Shown piece after piece: positions 44,373-53,460 of a stretch of 64,000 bases of DNA. The position numbers and the translations under genes were made by a program. The notes beneath the pieces are model-generated. The model was not told where the DNA came from and ran no database searches. It saw nothing but the letters and a program-made list of their open reading frames with translations. Position 1 is the first letter of the stretch. The number at the start of each line of letters is the position of its first letter. The DNA comes from Mesorhizobium sp. WSM4311 (GTDB lineage Bacteria; Pseudomonadota; Alphaproteobacteria; Rhizobiales; Rhizobiaceae): assembly GCF_002295115.1 (NCBI RefSeq), contig NZ_NSFV01000005.1:62001-126000 (forward strand), written 5' to 3'.

Positions 44373-44918
44373 CTACCCCAAGCCGGGAACCAGCGCCTCC
44401 GCATCCGCCGACCGGTCATCGGCGGTGGCGTTGCGCAAGCCGGCGACGAGATGGGTGAGCGTCGCGTGCAGCGCTTTCGCCTCGCCAGGCTCCAGCGGCA
44501 CGCTGCAGGCGAGCGCCAGGGACACATCCTTCGCGTGCGCACGCAACGCCTGGCCCCTGGCCGTCGGCTCGACTAGCACGCGGCGCTCATCGGCGGCATC
44601 GCGACGGCGGGTGACGAGCCCGCCCGCCTCCATCCGCTTGAGCAGCGGTGTCAGCGTCGCGGAATCGAGGCCCAGCGCCTCGCCAAGCGCGCCCACCGTG
44701 CTCGGTGCGTGCTCCCACAGCGCCAGCATGACCAGATATTGCGGATAGGTCAGGCCGAGCGGATCGAGCAACGGCCGATAGAGCTTGGTCATCAGCCCGC
44801 TCGCCGAATAGAGCGCGAAGCAGAGCTGTTGATCTAGTCGAGGCACCTTGACCGTCCCGACGGTCTCCGCCGGGGCGGCGCTGGTGTTCTTTGCGGTCTT
44901 TGTGGTCTTTCCCGTCAT
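44373..44918 (-). CDS. ohrR: MarR-family organic-peroxide repressor OhrR
   Basis: A 181-residue MarR protein. Cys33 in LDQQLCFALYSAS is the conserved peroxide-sensing residue of OhrR, with Tyr partners nearby. The winged helix has GALGEALGLDSATLTPLLKRM and the Arg-rich wing TRRRDAADERRVLV. It represses ohr and itself until oxidised by organic peroxide. It starts within the ohr stop (ATGA), so it is autoregulated in one operon. A 16-residue Lys/Thr/Ala tail precedes the domain. Confidence 0.92.
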   Translation of the reverse strand: MTGKTTKTAKNTSAAPAETVGTVKVPRLDQQLCFALYSASGLMTKLYRPLLDPLGLTYPQYLVMLALWEHAPSTVGALGEALGLDSATLTPLLKRMEAGGLVTRRRDAADERRVLVEPTARGQALRAHAKDVSLALACSVPLEPGEAKALHATLTHLVAGLRNATADDRSADAEALVPGLG

Positions 44919-45328
44919 GCCGCCTTTACCGAAAGCGCCACCTCGACATTGCCCCGGATGGCGTTGGAATAGGGGCAGATCTTGTGTGCTTCCGATACAA
45001 GCGCTTCCGCGGCCGCCTGATCAAGGCCTTTCGTCTGGGCCGCGAGCGCGACGCCGAGCTTGAAGCCCTCGCCATTGGGAAGCAGGCTGACGGTGGAGGT
45101 TACCCCGGCATCGGTGAGCGGCAGCTTCTGTTTGCGCGCGACGAAGCGGATGGCGCTTTCGAAGCAGGCGGCGTAGCCGACGGCGAAAAGCTGCTCGGGA
45201 TTGGTGGCGCCACCTGGCCCGCCGAGTTCCTTGGCCATCGCCAGATCGACCTTGAGCAGGCCGTCGGTGGTCTCGCCATGGCCGGCGCGGCCGCCGGTGA
45301 CGTGAGCCTGTGTGGTGTAGAGTGCCAT
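44915..45328 (-). CDS. ohr: Organic hydroperoxide resistance protein Ohr
   Basis: A 137-residue Ohr of the OsmC fold. The reactive cysteines are Cys55 (GYAACFESAI) and Cys118 (KICPYSNAIRGN), both conserved. It reduces fatty-acid and other organic hydroperoxides using lipoylated proteins; lipoyl-bearing SucB and LpdA are encoded elsewhere in this window. The ATG at 45328 has GGAG 7 bases upstream. An OhrR operator surrounds its -10. Confidence 0.96.
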   Translation of the reverse strand: MALYTTQAHVTGGRAGHGETTDGLLKVDLAMAKELGGPGGATNPEQLFAVGYAACFESAIRFVARKQKLPLTDAGVTSTVSLLPNGEGFKLGVALAAQTKGLDQAAAEALVSEAHKICPYSNAIRGNVEVALSVKAA

Positions 45329-45340
45329 TGCAAATCTCCA

Positions 45341-45377
45341 ATTATCTTGTACACGATTATTTAATGCACAAGATAAT
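45341..45377 (-). promoter_or_regulatory. OhrR operator of ohr-ohrR
   Basis: ATTATCTTGT (45341-45350) and ACAAGATAAT (45368-45377) are perfect 10-base inverted arms with a 17-base centre. The dyad overlaps the -10 of the promoter described at 45359-45387, with one arm between -35 and -10 and the other just downstream of the start point. This layout, next to ohr and ohrR, is how OhrR represses. The spacing is wider than the shorter textbook OhrR box, so the exact contact bases need experiment. Confidence 0.85.
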
Positions 45378-45387
45378 GCGTCGTCAA
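45359..45387 (-). promoter_or_regulatory. Predicted sigma-70 promoter of ohr
   Basis: On the minus strand TTGACG (45387-45382), 17 bases and TTAAAT (45364-45359) fit the -35/-10 consensus (TTGACA, TATAAT) at 5 and 4 of 6 positions. Transcription would start about 45352, leaving a short leader of about 24 bases before ATG at 45328. Confidence 0.65.
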
Positions 45388-45437
45388 TTGCCGGATGCTG
45401 TTTCCGGGGCTGAAAGCGTTCACAGTCTGGTGAAACG

Positions 45438-45464
45438 AAAAAAGGCGGCCGAAGCCGCCTTTTT
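45438..45464 (-). terminator. Intrinsic terminator of rplS (bidirectional)
   Basis: The stem AAAAAAGGCGGC (45438-45449) with GCCGCCTTTTT (45454-45464) around CGAA has a run of A on one side and T on the other, so it can work in both directions. It lies 20 bases beyond the rplS stop. Confidence 0.9.
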
Positions 45465-45484
45465 GAATGGGATTTCCGAAAGCC

Positions 45485-46030
45485 TTATTCGGCCGGGGTC
45501 GCCTCGGCGGCCTTGGCTGCCTCAGCCTCGGCGGCGGCCTTCTTCTCGGCGGCTTCCTTGGCGGCCGTCTCAGCCGCCAGCGCCTGGGCGGCGGCGACCT
45601 TCTCGGCCTCGATGCGGGCCTTCTCGGCGTTCAGCGCGTCGCGCTCCTCATCGTTGAGCTTGCGGGCGCGCACGCCGGTGTTTTCCGAAATACGGGCCGA
45701 CTTGCCGCGACGGTCGCGCAGGTAATAGAGCTTGGCGCGGCGCACCTTGCCGCGGCGCACGATCTCGACGCCCTCGACCATCGGCGAGAAGACCGGGAAC
45801 ACGCGCTCGACGCCTTCACCATAGGAGATCTTGCGGACGGTGAAATTTTCCTGGAAGCCGGAACCGGCGCGGGCGATGACGACGCCCTCATAGGCCTGGA
45901 CGCGGGTGCGGGTGCCTTCGGTCACGCGGACCTGGACGCGCACGGTGTCGCCGGGCTGGAATTCGGGGAGCTTGCGCTTGGCTTCGATCTTGGCGGCCTG
46001 CTCGGCCTCGAGCTGACGGATGAGATCCAT
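45485..46030 (-). CDS. rplS: 50S ribosomal protein L19
   Basis: A 181-residue L19. The ribosomal part (about 1-120) has [29 protein letters not shown] and [17 protein letters not shown]. It is followed by an Ala/Glu/Lys-rich tail of about 60 residues, typical of rhizobial L19. L19 sits at the 30S-50S interface. In many bacteria rplS follows trmD; here a divergent permease gene lies between them, so rplS needs its own promoter in 46031-46356. Confidence 0.95.
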   Translation of the reverse strand: MDLIRQLEAEQAAKIEAKRKLPEFQPGDTVRVQVRVTEGTRTRVQAYEGVVIARAGSGFQENFTVRKISYGEGVERVFPVFSPMVEGVEIVRRGKVRRAKLYYLRDRRGKSARISENTGVRARKLNDEERDALNAEKARIEAEKVAAAQALAAETAAKEAAEKKAAAEAEAAKAAEATPAE

Positions 46031-46356
46031 CTCAATAATCCACTTCTTGTTCTTCCGACAGTCAGAGCGTCCGACACTCGCCTTGCAGTTCCATTGACCG
46101 CTCGGCTATGTCCTTTGCCTCCGAGACATTCGTCTGCAAGACATCGGACAGGGGCGACTACACCGTCATTGTTGACGGGTCCGGCAGATTTTTCTTCCGG
46201 TTCGGCGCGCACATACAGCTATTTCAGCGCTTTGTCACGCCCGCGCACGAGTCTTTTTTGCCGGCATGGCACCATCGTAATCGCTTCGTGCCGGGTTGCG
46301 CCGGCCCTCGGGCCTTTCTAAGCCTGACATAACTGAGTTTTCCGCGGTGGCATTCC
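46031..46356. other. Divergent intergenic region rplS / TauE-SafE gene
   Basis: This 326-base gap must hold the rplS promoter (leftward) and that of the permease (rightward). I see no supported gene. Visible features are only short, e.g. the GC-rich hairpin-like CGCCGGCCCTCGGGCC near 46300. No convincing -35/-10 could be assigned by eye. Confidence 0.4.
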
Positions 46357-47109
46357 ATGTCTGTCTTCGACGCCATCCTGCTGTTCCTGGCGGGCTTCCT
46401 GTCCGGCGCCGCCAATGCGGTTGCCGGCGGCGGCACCTTCGTCACCTTCGGCGCCATGACACTGGTCGGCGTGCCGCCGATCGTCGCCAACGCCACCTCC
46501 TCGGTCACGCAATTCCCGGGCTATATCACCTCCACGCTCGCCTACTGGACCGATATCCGCCACTTCTGGCGCGGTGCCCTGCTGCTGTGCCTGATCTCGG
46601 CGGCGGGTGCGCTGGCCGGCGCCTTCATCCTTCTGGCACTGTCCAACCCGTCCTTCCGCGCCCTGGTGCCGTGGCTGCTCTTGGGCGCGACCGCCCTGTT
46701 TGCCGCCGGGCCGTGGCTGAAGCCGGCGCCAAAACCCGATCATGAGGCGGCGGTCGGCTCGCTCGCCGGTTTGCTGGCACAGTTCGTCACCGCCATCTAT
46801 GGCGGCTTCTTCGGCGCCGGCATGGGCGTGATGATGCTGGCGACGCTTGGCCTGACGCAGGCCGGCGACTACCACCGGCTGAACGCGCTGAAGAACATGC
46901 TGGCCGTGGTCGTCGCCGCGGTGGCGATCATCGTCTTCGTCTCGGGCGGTGTCGTCGCCTGGCCGCAGGCGATCGTCATGATTCCAGGCGGTGCGCTCGG
47001 CGGCTATGCCGGCGTCTGGATCGCCAAGCGCGTGCCGCAAAACGTGGTGCGCGGCTTCGTCGTCGCCGTCGGCCTGTTTTTGGCGTTTTACTATTTCGGC
47101 AAGGGCTGA
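46357..47109 (+). CDS. TauE/SafE family sulfite-type anion exporter
   Basis: A 250-residue membrane protein with about eight helices. The repeated motif [20 protein letters not shown] (about 15-34) and the second [14 protein letters not shown] are the TauE/SafE halves. These proteins carry sulfite, sulfoacetate or similar anions; the substrate is not determinable. Its last 19 bases overlap the end of trmD on the other strand. The position between trmD and rplS breaks the usual order. Confidence 0.9.
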   Translation: MSVFDAILLFLAGFLSGAANAVAGGGTFVTFGAMTLVGVPPIVANATSSVTQFPGYITSTLAYWTDIRHFWRGALLLCLISAAGALAGAFILLALSNPSFRALVPWLLLGATALFAAGPWLKPAPKPDHEAAVGSLAGLLAQFVTAIYGGFFGAGMGVMMLATLGLTQAGDYHRLNALKNMLAVVVAAVAIIVFVSGGVVAWPQAIVMIPGGALGGYAGVWIAKRVPQNVVRGFVVAVGLFLAFYYFGKG

Positions 47110-47789
47110 GCGCCGAAGAGGTCCGGCCGCCGCTCCCTCGTCAGCTTCTCCGACTCCGCCCGCCGCCAGGCGGCGATCTTCTTGTGATTGCCGGAGATCA
47201 GCACTTGCGGAATCTCCCGCCCCTCGAATTCCTGCGGCCGCGTGTAGTGCGGATGTTCGAGCAAGCCATTCTCGAAACTCTCTTCCTCGCCGGACACCGC
47301 ATTGCCCATGACGCCGGGCAACAGCCGCACCACCGCGTCGAGCAGCACGAGCGCCGCCGGCTCGCCGCCGGAGAGGATGAAATCGCCGATCGAAACTTCC
47401 TCCAATTCCCGAGCCTCGATCAGCCGCTGGTCGACGCCCTCGAAGCGGCCGCACAGGATGACGGCGCCCGGCCCGGCGGCAAGCTCGCGTACTCGTTCCT
47501 GGGTCAGCGGTTTACCGCGCGGGCTCATCAGAAGGCGCGGACGCGCATCGCCCGGCGGTGAGGCATGGTCGATGGCTTTGGCCAGGACATCGGCACGCAT
47601 CACCATGCCGGCGCCGCCGCCGGCCGGCGTGTCGTCGACGGTGCGGTGCTTGTCGGTGGCGAAATCGCGGATCTGGATCGCCTCCAGCGACCAGGCCCCG
47701 GCTTCGAGCGCGCGGCCCGCCAGCGACAGGCCGAGCGCGCCCGGAAACATCTCGGGGTAGAGCGTCAGCACCGAGGCCTTGAATGTCAC
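47091..47789 (-). CDS. trmD: tRNA (guanine-N1)-methyltransferase
   Basis: A 232-residue SPOUT (trefoil-knot) methyltransferase that makes m1G37 in tRNA, preventing frameshifting. Motifs are [31 protein letters not shown] and [12 protein letters not shown]. Its ATG overlaps the rimM stop by 4 bases, so they are co-translated. Its 3' end overlaps the converging TauE/SafE gene by 19 bases. Confidence 0.96.
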   Translation of the reverse strand: MTFKASVLTLYPEMFPGALGLSLAGRALEAGAWSLEAIQIRDFATDKHRTVDDTPAGGGAGMVMRADVLAKAIDHASPPGDARPRLLMSPRGKPLTQERVRELAAGPGAVILCGRFEGVDQRLIEARELEEVSIGDFILSGGEPAALVLLDAVVRLLPGVMGNAVSGEEESFENGLLEHPHYTRPQEFEGREIPQVLISGNHKKIAAWRRAESEKLTRERRPDLFGAQPLPK

Positions 47790-48385
47790 CGGTTGCCCCC
47801 GGCGTCGCGCGGCCCGCGCGGCCTGCCCTTCGGGTCGAAGTCTTCCTCGCGCGGCGCATCGCCATCCTCGTCCTCGACCAGCCCGGCCGCCACCGGGTCG
47901 ACGCGGACAAAGCCCTCGGCGATCGACACGTCAGGCACGGCGGCCTGGGTGAACGGGATCAGCACGCCCTTGCGGCCGGCAAGCGTCACGTCGAGAATGT
48001 CGCCGCCGCCGAAATTATGCACCGCGACCACCTTGCCGAGCGCGGTGCCGGTGTCGTCGCGAACCTCCAGTCCGACCAGGTCGGCATGGTAGAACTCATC
48101 CTCCTCGCCATCGTCCGGCAGCATCGAGCGATCGACGAACAATTCCGTGCCGGCGAGCGCTTCGGCGGCATTGCGGTCGCTGATGCCCTTGAACCGCACC
48201 ACGACGACGGTGTTGGCCGGCCTTATGTCCGTGATCTGGAAGGCGCGGCCGTCCCTGGCATAGAGCGGCCCATAATCGGCCAGCGCCATCGGATCGCCGG
48301 TGAAGGTCTTCACCCTGAGTTCGCCCTTGATGCCATGGGCGGCGCCGATCACGGCCATCTGGACAGGGTTTTGCGGCTTGCTCAT
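47786..48385 (-). CDS. rimM: Ribosome maturation factor RimM
   Basis: A 199-residue 16S-processing factor. The N-terminal [21 protein letters not shown] (about 11-31) is the RimM signature and the PRC-barrel follows (about 100-170), including [13 protein letters not shown]. It helps 30S head assembly. The C-terminal 30 residues are acidic and low complexity. rpsP, usually directly upstream, is not found: a divergent xerC gene starts 97 bases away. Confidence 0.94.
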   Translation of the reverse strand: MSKPQNPVQMAVIGAAHGIKGELRVKTFTGDPMALADYGPLYARDGRAFQITDIRPANTVVVVRFKGISDRNAAEALAGTELFVDRSMLPDDGEEDEFYHADLVGLEVRDDTGTALGKVVAVHNFGGGDILDVTLAGRKGVLIPFTQAAVPDVSIAEGFVRVDPVAAGLVEDEDGDAPREEDFDPKGRPRGPRDAGGNR

Positions 48386-48481
48386 CGCGAATATCCTTTG
48401 GCCTGCTCTAACCCCACGCGGCTGTCATTTCAATGACGCGCTCTTCACCGCTTCCTAACCCGGATACAAGAAAATGCCGCC

Positions 48482-49420
48482 ATGCAGGAATTCCTCATCC
48501 CGGCGAAACCCGATCTCCAGGCGGCGCGTGAAAGCTGGCTGAAGATGCTCGCGCGTGAACGTCGCCTGTCACCCGAGACAGTGGAAGCCTATGAGCGAGA
48601 CACGCGCCAGTTCCTGCATTTCCTCACCGGCCATTGCGGCGGCTCGCCCGGCGTTTCCGACATCGCCAATCTGCGTCCGGCCGATCTGCGCGGCTTTCTT
48701 GCCGCCCGCCGCAACGCCGGCGCCGGCGCCCGCACGCTGGGCCGAGGTCTGGCCGGCATCCGCTCACTGCTGCGTTTCCTCGAACGCCGTGGCCTGGTCA
48801 ACGCCGCTGGCGCCGCCGCGCTGCGCGCGCCGCGCCAACCCAAATCGCTGCCAAAACCGCTGACGGCGAGCGACGCCAGACAGGTCGTATCGGTGGAAGG
48901 CCAGCTGGCCGAGGAGCCCTGGATCGCCGCCCGCAACGCCGCCGTGCTGACGCTGCTCTACGGCTCGGGCCTGCGCATTTCCGAGGCGCTCGGCCTCGCC
49001 GGCGCCGATCTGGCCTCGGAGGCCGACACCGTGCTGCGCGTCACCGGCAAGGGCGGCAAGACGCGGCTGGTGCCGGTGCTGCCGGTGGCGCTCAGGGCTA
49101 TCACCGAATACCGCCGGCTCTGCCCCTACCATCTCGATCCCAAGGAACTCCTGTTTCGCGGCGCGCGCGGCGGCCCGCTCAACCCGGCCATCATCCAGCG
49201 CGACATGGCCAAACTGCGCTCGGCGCTCAACCTGCCCGACACCGCGACGCCGCACGCGCTGCGCCATTCCTTCGCCACGCACCTGCTCGGCCGTGGCGGC
49301 GATCTGCGCACCATCCAGGAACTGCTCGGCCACGCCAGCCTGTCGACGACGCAGATCTACACCGGCGTCGACACCGCAAGGCTGCTGGAAATCTACGAAT
49401 CGGCCCATCCAAGGGCGTGA
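48482..49420 (+). CDS. xerC: Tyrosine recombinase XerC
   Basis: A 312-residue recombinase. All catalytic residues are present: Arg165 (GSGLRISEALGL), Lys190 (TGKGGKTR), His258 and Arg261 (HALRHSF), His284 (LLGHASL) and Tyr293 (TTQIYTGVD). The N-terminal core-binding domain spans about 10-115. The Xer pair resolves chromosome dimers at dif under control of FtsK. The XerC/XerD distinction is made here from sequence impression and is less sure; no dif-like site was recognised nearby. Confidence 0.9.
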   Translation: MQEFLIPAKPDLQAARESWLKMLARERRLSPETVEAYERDTRQFLHFLTGHCGGSPGVSDIANLRPADLRGFLAARRNAGAGARTLGRGLAGIRSLLRFLERRGLVNAAGAAALRAPRQPKSLPKPLTASDARQVVSVEGQLAEEPWIAARNAAVLTLLYGSGLRISEALGLAGADLASEADTVLRVTGKGGKTRLVPVLPVALRAITEYRRLCPYHLDPKELLFRGARGGPLNPAIIQRDMAKLRSALNLPDTATPHALRHSFATHLLGRGGDLRTIQELLGHASLSTTQIYTGVDTARLLEIYESAHPRA

Positions 49421-49481
49421 CCTCTTCAATTTCGTGCCCCCAATTAACCGTTTTGCCGCTTTTCATCCTTAGAAAGGGGTC

Positions 49482-50549
49482 ATGAAACGCGTCATTGCCA
49501 TCGCCGACCGTGCAGCTTCCATCTCGCTGAAGCTGCTTGTCGCGCTCAACGTGCTGTTTTTCCTGTCCTTCCTGGCCGTCCTGCTGTTCGCGGCCGGCAG
49601 GGCGCATGCGGAAGTCCCGACCTGCAGCGGCGCCGACATGCTGTCGGCCCTGCAGAAGAGCAGCCCTGCCACCTACAGCAAGATCGAGGCGGAAGCCGCC
49701 GCCACGCTGAATGGCAAGGGCCTGTTGTGGAAGCTGGAGAAACCGGGCGAACAGCCCTCCTACCTGTTCGGCACCATGCACATGACTGACCCGCGCGTCA
49801 CCACGTTGCCGCCCGAGGCACAGAAGGCCTTTGACGCCGCCGGCACCCTCATCATCGAAACCACCGACGTGCTCGACAAGCAGAAGATGATGACGGCGAT
49901 GCTGAAGGAGCCGGACCTGATGATGTTCACCGACTCCACGACGCTGTCATCCTTGCTGAAGCCGGACGAAGCGGCGGCGATGAACGCCGCACTCGACGCG
50001 CGCGGCATCCCGCCGGCAACCGTCGCCAAGATGAAGCCGTGGATGCTGTCGGCGATGATGGCGCTGCCGGCCTGCGAACTCGCCCGCCAGTCCGGCGGGG
50101 CACCGGTGCTCGACGTCAAGCTGGCCGAGAGCGCCAAGGCGGCCGGCAAGCCGGTGGAAGGTCTGGAAACGGCCGAAAGCCAGTTGCGCGCCATGGCCTC
50201 GCTGCCGCTCGCCTTTCATATGAAGGGCCTGGTCGACACGCTGAAGCTCGGCGACAAGGTCAACGACATCAACGAGACCATGATCGTGCTCTACCAGCGC
50301 GGCGACACCGGCATGTTCTGGCCATTGTTCCGCGCCGCCATGCCGGACGAGCAGAACGATCCCTCGGGCTATGCCGCCTTCGAGGAAACCATGATCACCA
50401 GCCGCAACAAGGTGATGGTCGATCATGCCGGGCCGATCCTGGCCAGGGGCAACGCCTTCATGGCGGTCGGCGCGCTACACCTGCCCGGTCCCGAGGGACT
50501 GGTCGAGGATTTCCGCAAAGCCGGCTATACTGTCACCGCCGTCAATTGA
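49482..50549 (+). CDS. TraB/GumN family protein
   Basis: A 355-residue protein with an N-terminal membrane segment or signal (about 15-38) and the TraB/GumN domain, seen as YLFGTMHMTDPRVTTLP with a conserved GxxH motif that in relatives binds metal. Homologues are thought to be metalloproteases or transferases of unknown substrate in the periplasm. The ATG at 49482 follows AAAGGGG. It lies 61 bases after xerC. Confidence 0.88.
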   Translation: MKRVIAIADRAASISLKLLVALNVLFFLSFLAVLLFAAGRAHAEVPTCSGADMLSALQKSSPATYSKIEAEAAATLNGKGLLWKLEKPGEQPSYLFGTMHMTDPRVTTLPPEAQKAFDAAGTLIIETTDVLDKQKMMTAMLKEPDLMMFTDSTTLSSLLKPDEAAAMNAALDARGIPPATVAKMKPWMLSAMMALPACELARQSGGAPVLDVKLAESAKAAGKPVEGLETAESQLRAMASLPLAFHMKGLVDTLKLGDKVNDINETMIVLYQRGDTGMFWPLFRAAMPDEQNDPSGYAAFEETMITSRNKVMVDHAGPILARGNAFMAVGALHLPGPEGLVEDFRKAGYTVTAVN

Positions 50550-50676
50550 GTCGGATGGCAGCGGGGGGACCAAAACGCCGCGTTTCCGGCGGTTTCCTTC
50601 GCCAGAGTGAAACCCATTCAACGGTTGCGCGTTGATGGCTATTGATTGATCATTTTCATCCACGGAGGACACTTTT

Positions 50677-50997
50677 ATGGCGAATCCATCGAACGACACT
50701 CCCAGGCCAAGCGGCGGCGGCGGCGGCAGCCCCTGGCTGATTGCGCTGGTCGTCGTTATCCTGGCGATTGTCGCATATTACGTTTTCGGCAGAAGCGGCG
50801 AGCATCCGGCACCCGCCGAAGCGCCGGCGGCCAGCACACCGGCTCCCGCGCCAGCTCCGGCAGAACCGATGAAGCCCGCTGAACCGGCCAAGCCAGCAGA
50901 ACCAGCTCCTGCTCCGGCACCCGCGCCCGCGCCGGCCCCTGCGCCCGCTCCGGCACCCGCGCCCGCACCAGCGCCTGCTCCAGCACCGGCCAACTGA
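50677..50997 (+). CDS. Small membrane protein with Pro-Ala repeat tail
   Basis: A 106-residue protein. A short Gly-rich cytoplasmic start and one membrane helix (SPWLIALVVVILAIVAYYVFG, about 16-36) are followed by an Ala/Pro tail made of alternating PA units from about residue 44 to the end. Such tails cross the periplasm in a stiff extended form. The DNA of the tail is a simple repeat of GCN-CCN codons and can slip. GGAGG precedes the ATG. I do not recognise the family. Confidence 0.78.
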   Translation: MANPSNDTPRPSGGGGGSPWLIALVVVILAIVAYYVFGRSGEHPAPAEAPAASTPAPAPAPAEPMKPAEPAKPAEPAPAPAPAPAPAPAPAPAPAPAPAPAPAPAN

Positions 50998-51017
50998 TCG
51001 ACCCGGCACCAGATACC

Positions 51018-51049
51018 AACGGCCCGCTGAAATGCGGGCCGTTTTGTTT
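51018..51049 (+). terminator. Intrinsic terminator after the Pro-Ala protein gene
   Basis: AACGGCCCGC (51018-51027) and GCGGGCCGTT (51034-51043) form a 10-pair stem with a 6-base loop. The following sequence, TTGTTTT, gives a U-rich tail. It is about 20 bases past the stop. Confidence 0.85.
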
Positions 51050-51112
51050 TGGGTGATGACCGTTGGGGGCCTTGGCAGCGGAGCAGAATTCCGCACCGCA
51101 GGAGCGCTCTGA

Positions 51113-51203
51113 AGCCACGGCATGGATCCCTTGGGCTGCGGACCAGCTCCAGGGGTCTGCGCCGCGTCGCTTCGCTCCTTGCTCCGCCATAGGACGACGA
51201 AGC
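51113..51203. repeat. Rhizobial intergenic repeat, GATCC...GTCTGC...GACGA family (copy 2)
   Basis: Between the terminator and lpdA lie the words GGCATGGATCCC, AGGGGTCTGCG, GTCGCTTCGCTCCTTGCTCC and TAGGACGACGAAGCG. In reverse complement this is the CGTC.TCC...GCGGAGC...GAAGCGAC...GCAGACCC...GATCC element, and 17111-17166 is a shorter relative. It is non-coding. Confidence 0.55.
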
Positions 51204-51214
51204 GCTGGGCGCCC

Positions 51215-52621
51215 TCAGATATGGATCGGCTTGAAGAAGGTGGCCAGCGCCGCTTCCTTCACCGCTTCCGACATCGTCGGATGCGCATGGCAGGTGCGGG
51301 CGAGATCCTCCGACGAGCCGCCGAACTCCATCAGCACCGCCGCTTCGTGGATCATCTCGCCGGCGCCGAAGCCGACAATGTGCACGCCGAGCACGCGGTC
51401 GCTGGCCTTGTCGGCGAGGATCTTCACAAAGCCGTCCGTGTGCAGCATGGCGCGGGCGCGGCCATTGGCGCTGAAGGGGAATTTGCCGACCTTGTAGTCG
51501 ATGCCGGCCTTCTTCAGCTCCTCCTCGGTCTTGCCGACCGAGGCGATTTCCGGACTGGTGTAGACGACGCTCGGAATGACCTCGTAGTTCACATGGCCCA
51601 CCTGGCCGGCGATGGTTTCGGCCACCGCCACGCCCTCATCCTCGGCCTTGTGCGCCAGCATCGGCCCGGCGATGACATCGCCGATGGCATAGATGCCCGG
51701 CACATTGGTCTTGAGATGCCCGTCGGTCTTGACCCGGCCGCGCTCGTCGACCTCGACGCCCGCTTCCTTCAGCCCGAGACTGTCGCAATAGGCGCGGCGC
51801 CCGGTGGCGATCAGCACGACATCGGCAGCGATGGTTTCGGCGGCGCCACCCTTCACCGGCTCGAAGCTGACGGTCGCACCCTTCTTGGCCTTGGCGACGC
51901 CGGTGACCTTGGCGCCGAGCTTGAATTCGAAACCTTGCTTGGACAACAGCCGCTGGAACTGCTTGGAGACCTCGCCGTCCATGCCGCCGAGGATCGTGTC
52001 GAGGAACTCGACGACGGTGACCTTGGCGCCGAGCCGCGCCCAGACTGAGCCGAGCTCGAGCCCGATGACGCCGCCGCCGACCACCACCAGATGGCCGGGA
52101 ACCTTGTCCAGCGCCAGCGCGCCGGTCGACGACACGATGATTTTCTCGTCGAAATCGACCTTGACGCCAGGAATGCCGGCGACGTCGGAACCGGTGGCGA
52201 TGACGATGTTCTTGGTCTCGATCTCTTCGACCTTGCCCTCCTCGCCCGTCACCGACACCTTGCCGGCCGCCACCACCTTGCCGGTGCCGCGGAAGCTGTC
52301 GATCTTGTTCTTCTTGAACAGGAAGGCGACGCCGTTGACGTTGGACGACACCGTCGCGTCCTTGTGCGCCATCATCTTCTTCAGATTGAGCTTCGGCGCT
52401 GGTATCTCGACGCCCAGCGTGTCGAAGGAATGGCCGGCCTCGGCGAACATTTCGGAGGCATGAAGCAACGCCTTGGACGGGATGCAGCCGATGTTGAGGC
52501 AGGTGCCGCCGAAGGTCGCGTTCTTCTCGACCACCGCGACCTTCAGGCCGAGCTGTGCCGCCTTGATGGCGCAGACATAGCCGCCCGGTCCCGATCCGAT
52601 GATAACGACGTCATAAGCCAT
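51215..52621 (-). CDS. lpdA: Dihydrolipoyl dehydrogenase (E3)
   Basis: A 468-residue flavoprotein. The redox disulphide is Cys41-Cys46 in [16 protein letters not shown] and NAD motifs are [12 protein letters not shown] and [14 protein letters not shown], and the catalytic dyad at the C-terminus is His447-Glu452 in [10 protein letters not shown]. It reoxidises lipoyl groups of 2-oxoacid dehydrogenases. Its place downstream of sucAB suggests the 2-oxoglutarate complex, though three accessory genes and a palindromic repeat separate it. Confidence 0.96.
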   Translation of the reverse strand: MAYDVVIIGSGPGGYVCAIKAAQLGLKVAVVEKNATFGGTCLNIGCIPSKALLHASEMFAEAGHSFDTLGVEIPAPKLNLKKMMAHKDATVSSNVNGVAFLFKKNKIDSFRGTGKVVAAGKVSVTGEEGKVEEIETKNIVIATGSDVAGIPGVKVDFDEKIIVSSTGALALDKVPGHLVVVGGGVIGLELGSVWARLGAKVTVVEFLDTILGGMDGEVSKQFQRLLSKQGFEFKLGAKVTGVAKAKKGATVSFEPVKGGAAETIAADVVLIATGRRAYCDSLGLKEAGVEVDERGRVKTDGHLKTNVPGIYAIGDVIAGPMLAHKAEDEGVAVAETIAGQVGHVNYEVIPSVVYTSPEIASVGKTEEELKKAGIDYKVGKFPFSANGRARAMLHTDGFVKILADKASDRVLGVHIVGFGAGEMIHEAAVLMEFGGSSEDLARTCHAHPTMSEAVKEAALATFFKPIHI

Positions 52622-52637
52622 GATACTGTCCTTCTGT

Positions 52638-52692
52638 TTTGAGCATGATGCCGAAAAGTGTGACGCGGTTTTCGGATAACATCATGCTCGAA
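52638..52692. repeat. Rhizobial palindrome of the TTTGAGCATGAT family (copy 2)
   Basis: TTTGAGCATGAT (52638-52649) pairs with ATCATGCTCGAA (52681-52692) at 11 of 12 positions and the inner arms CCGAAAA and TTTTCGG also pair. The core matches the copy at 23926-24002. It occupies most of the 83-base gap between lpdA and the SDR gene. Confidence 0.85.
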
Positions 52693-52704
52693 CTGCATGA
52701 GCGC

Positions 52705-53460
52705 TCAGCGGCCGCCGCTGACATTCAGGATCGCGCCCGTCGTATAGGACGCGGCGTCGGATAGAAGATAGAGAACCGCACCCGCGACTTCATCCGCGGT
52801 GCCGGCTCTTTTCATCGGCAGCGTGTCCTGGATCAGCGCCACCCTATCCGGCTGTCCGCCGGAAGCATGGATGTCGGTGTCGATGATGCCCGGCCGCACC
52901 GCATTGACGCGGATGCCTTCCAGCGCCACCTCGCGGGCGAGCCCGACGGTGAACGTGTCGATGGCGCCCTTGGAGGCGGCATAGTCGACATAATTGTCCG
53001 GCGCGCCCAGCACCGCCGCAGCCGATGAGATGTTGACGATGGCGCCGCCCTTGCCGCCATGGCGCGTCGACATGCGCTTGACCGCCTCGCGGCCACACAG
53101 AATGGAACCGACGACATTGATGCGCATCATGCGCTCGAGCCGTGCCGCGCTCATCTCCTCGACACGCGCCTTGGCGTCGACAATGCCGGCATTGTTGACG
53201 AAGGCGTCGAGCCGGCCATAGCTGCGGTCGACGGCCTCGAAGATGGAGATGATATCGGCCTCGCTGCCGACATCGCCCTTGACCGCGAAAGCCTCGCCGC
53301 CGGCCGCCTTGATTTCCCCGACCAGCGCATCAGCGGCAGCGTTGTTCGAGGCATAGTTGACCGCGACGCGATAGCCGGCCTTGGCCCCAAGCCGGCAGAC
53401 GGCGGCGCCGATGCCGCGACTGCCGCCGGTGACCAGCAGCACCTTTTGCGCCTCGCTCAT
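52705..53460 (-). CDS. SDR family oxidoreductase
   Basis: A 251-residue short-chain dehydrogenase. The cofactor motif is TGGSRGIGAAV (about 11-21), the Asn-Ala-Gly block NNAGIVD, and the catalytic Ser and Tyr-x-x-x-Lys in NISSAAAVLGAPDNYVDYAASKGAI. The C-terminus YTTGAILNVSGGR is typical of glucose-dehydrogenase/FabG-like SDRs. The substrate is unknown. Its ATG shares bases with the stop of the secreted-protein gene (ATGA), so the two are translationally coupled. Confidence 0.88.
   Translation of the reverse strand: MSEAQKVLLVTGGSRGIGAAVCRLGAKAGYRVAVNYASNNAAADALVGEIKAAGGEAFAVKGDVGSEADIISIFEAVDRSYGRLDAFVNNAGIVDAKARVEEMSAARLERMMRINVVGSILCGREAVKRMSTRHGGKGGAIVNISSAAAVLGAPDNYVDYAASKGAIDTFTVGLAREVALEGIRVNAVRPGIIDTDIHASGGQPDRVALIQDTLPMKRAGTADEVAGAVLYLLSDAASYTTGAILNVSGGR

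Noticed and set aside
48482..49420. Phage or transposon integrase
   Set aside because: All features fit housekeeping Xer recombinase; there is no attachment site, tRNA gene or phage gene nearby.
50778..50993. Gly-Ala repeat frame on the minus strand
   Set aside because: It is simply the complement of the Pro-Ala repeat of the real gene at 50677-50997.
52705..53460. fabG of fatty acid synthesis
   Set aside because: The SDR resembles FabG, but it is not near acpP or fabD/fabF and the family is too broad to fix a substrate.
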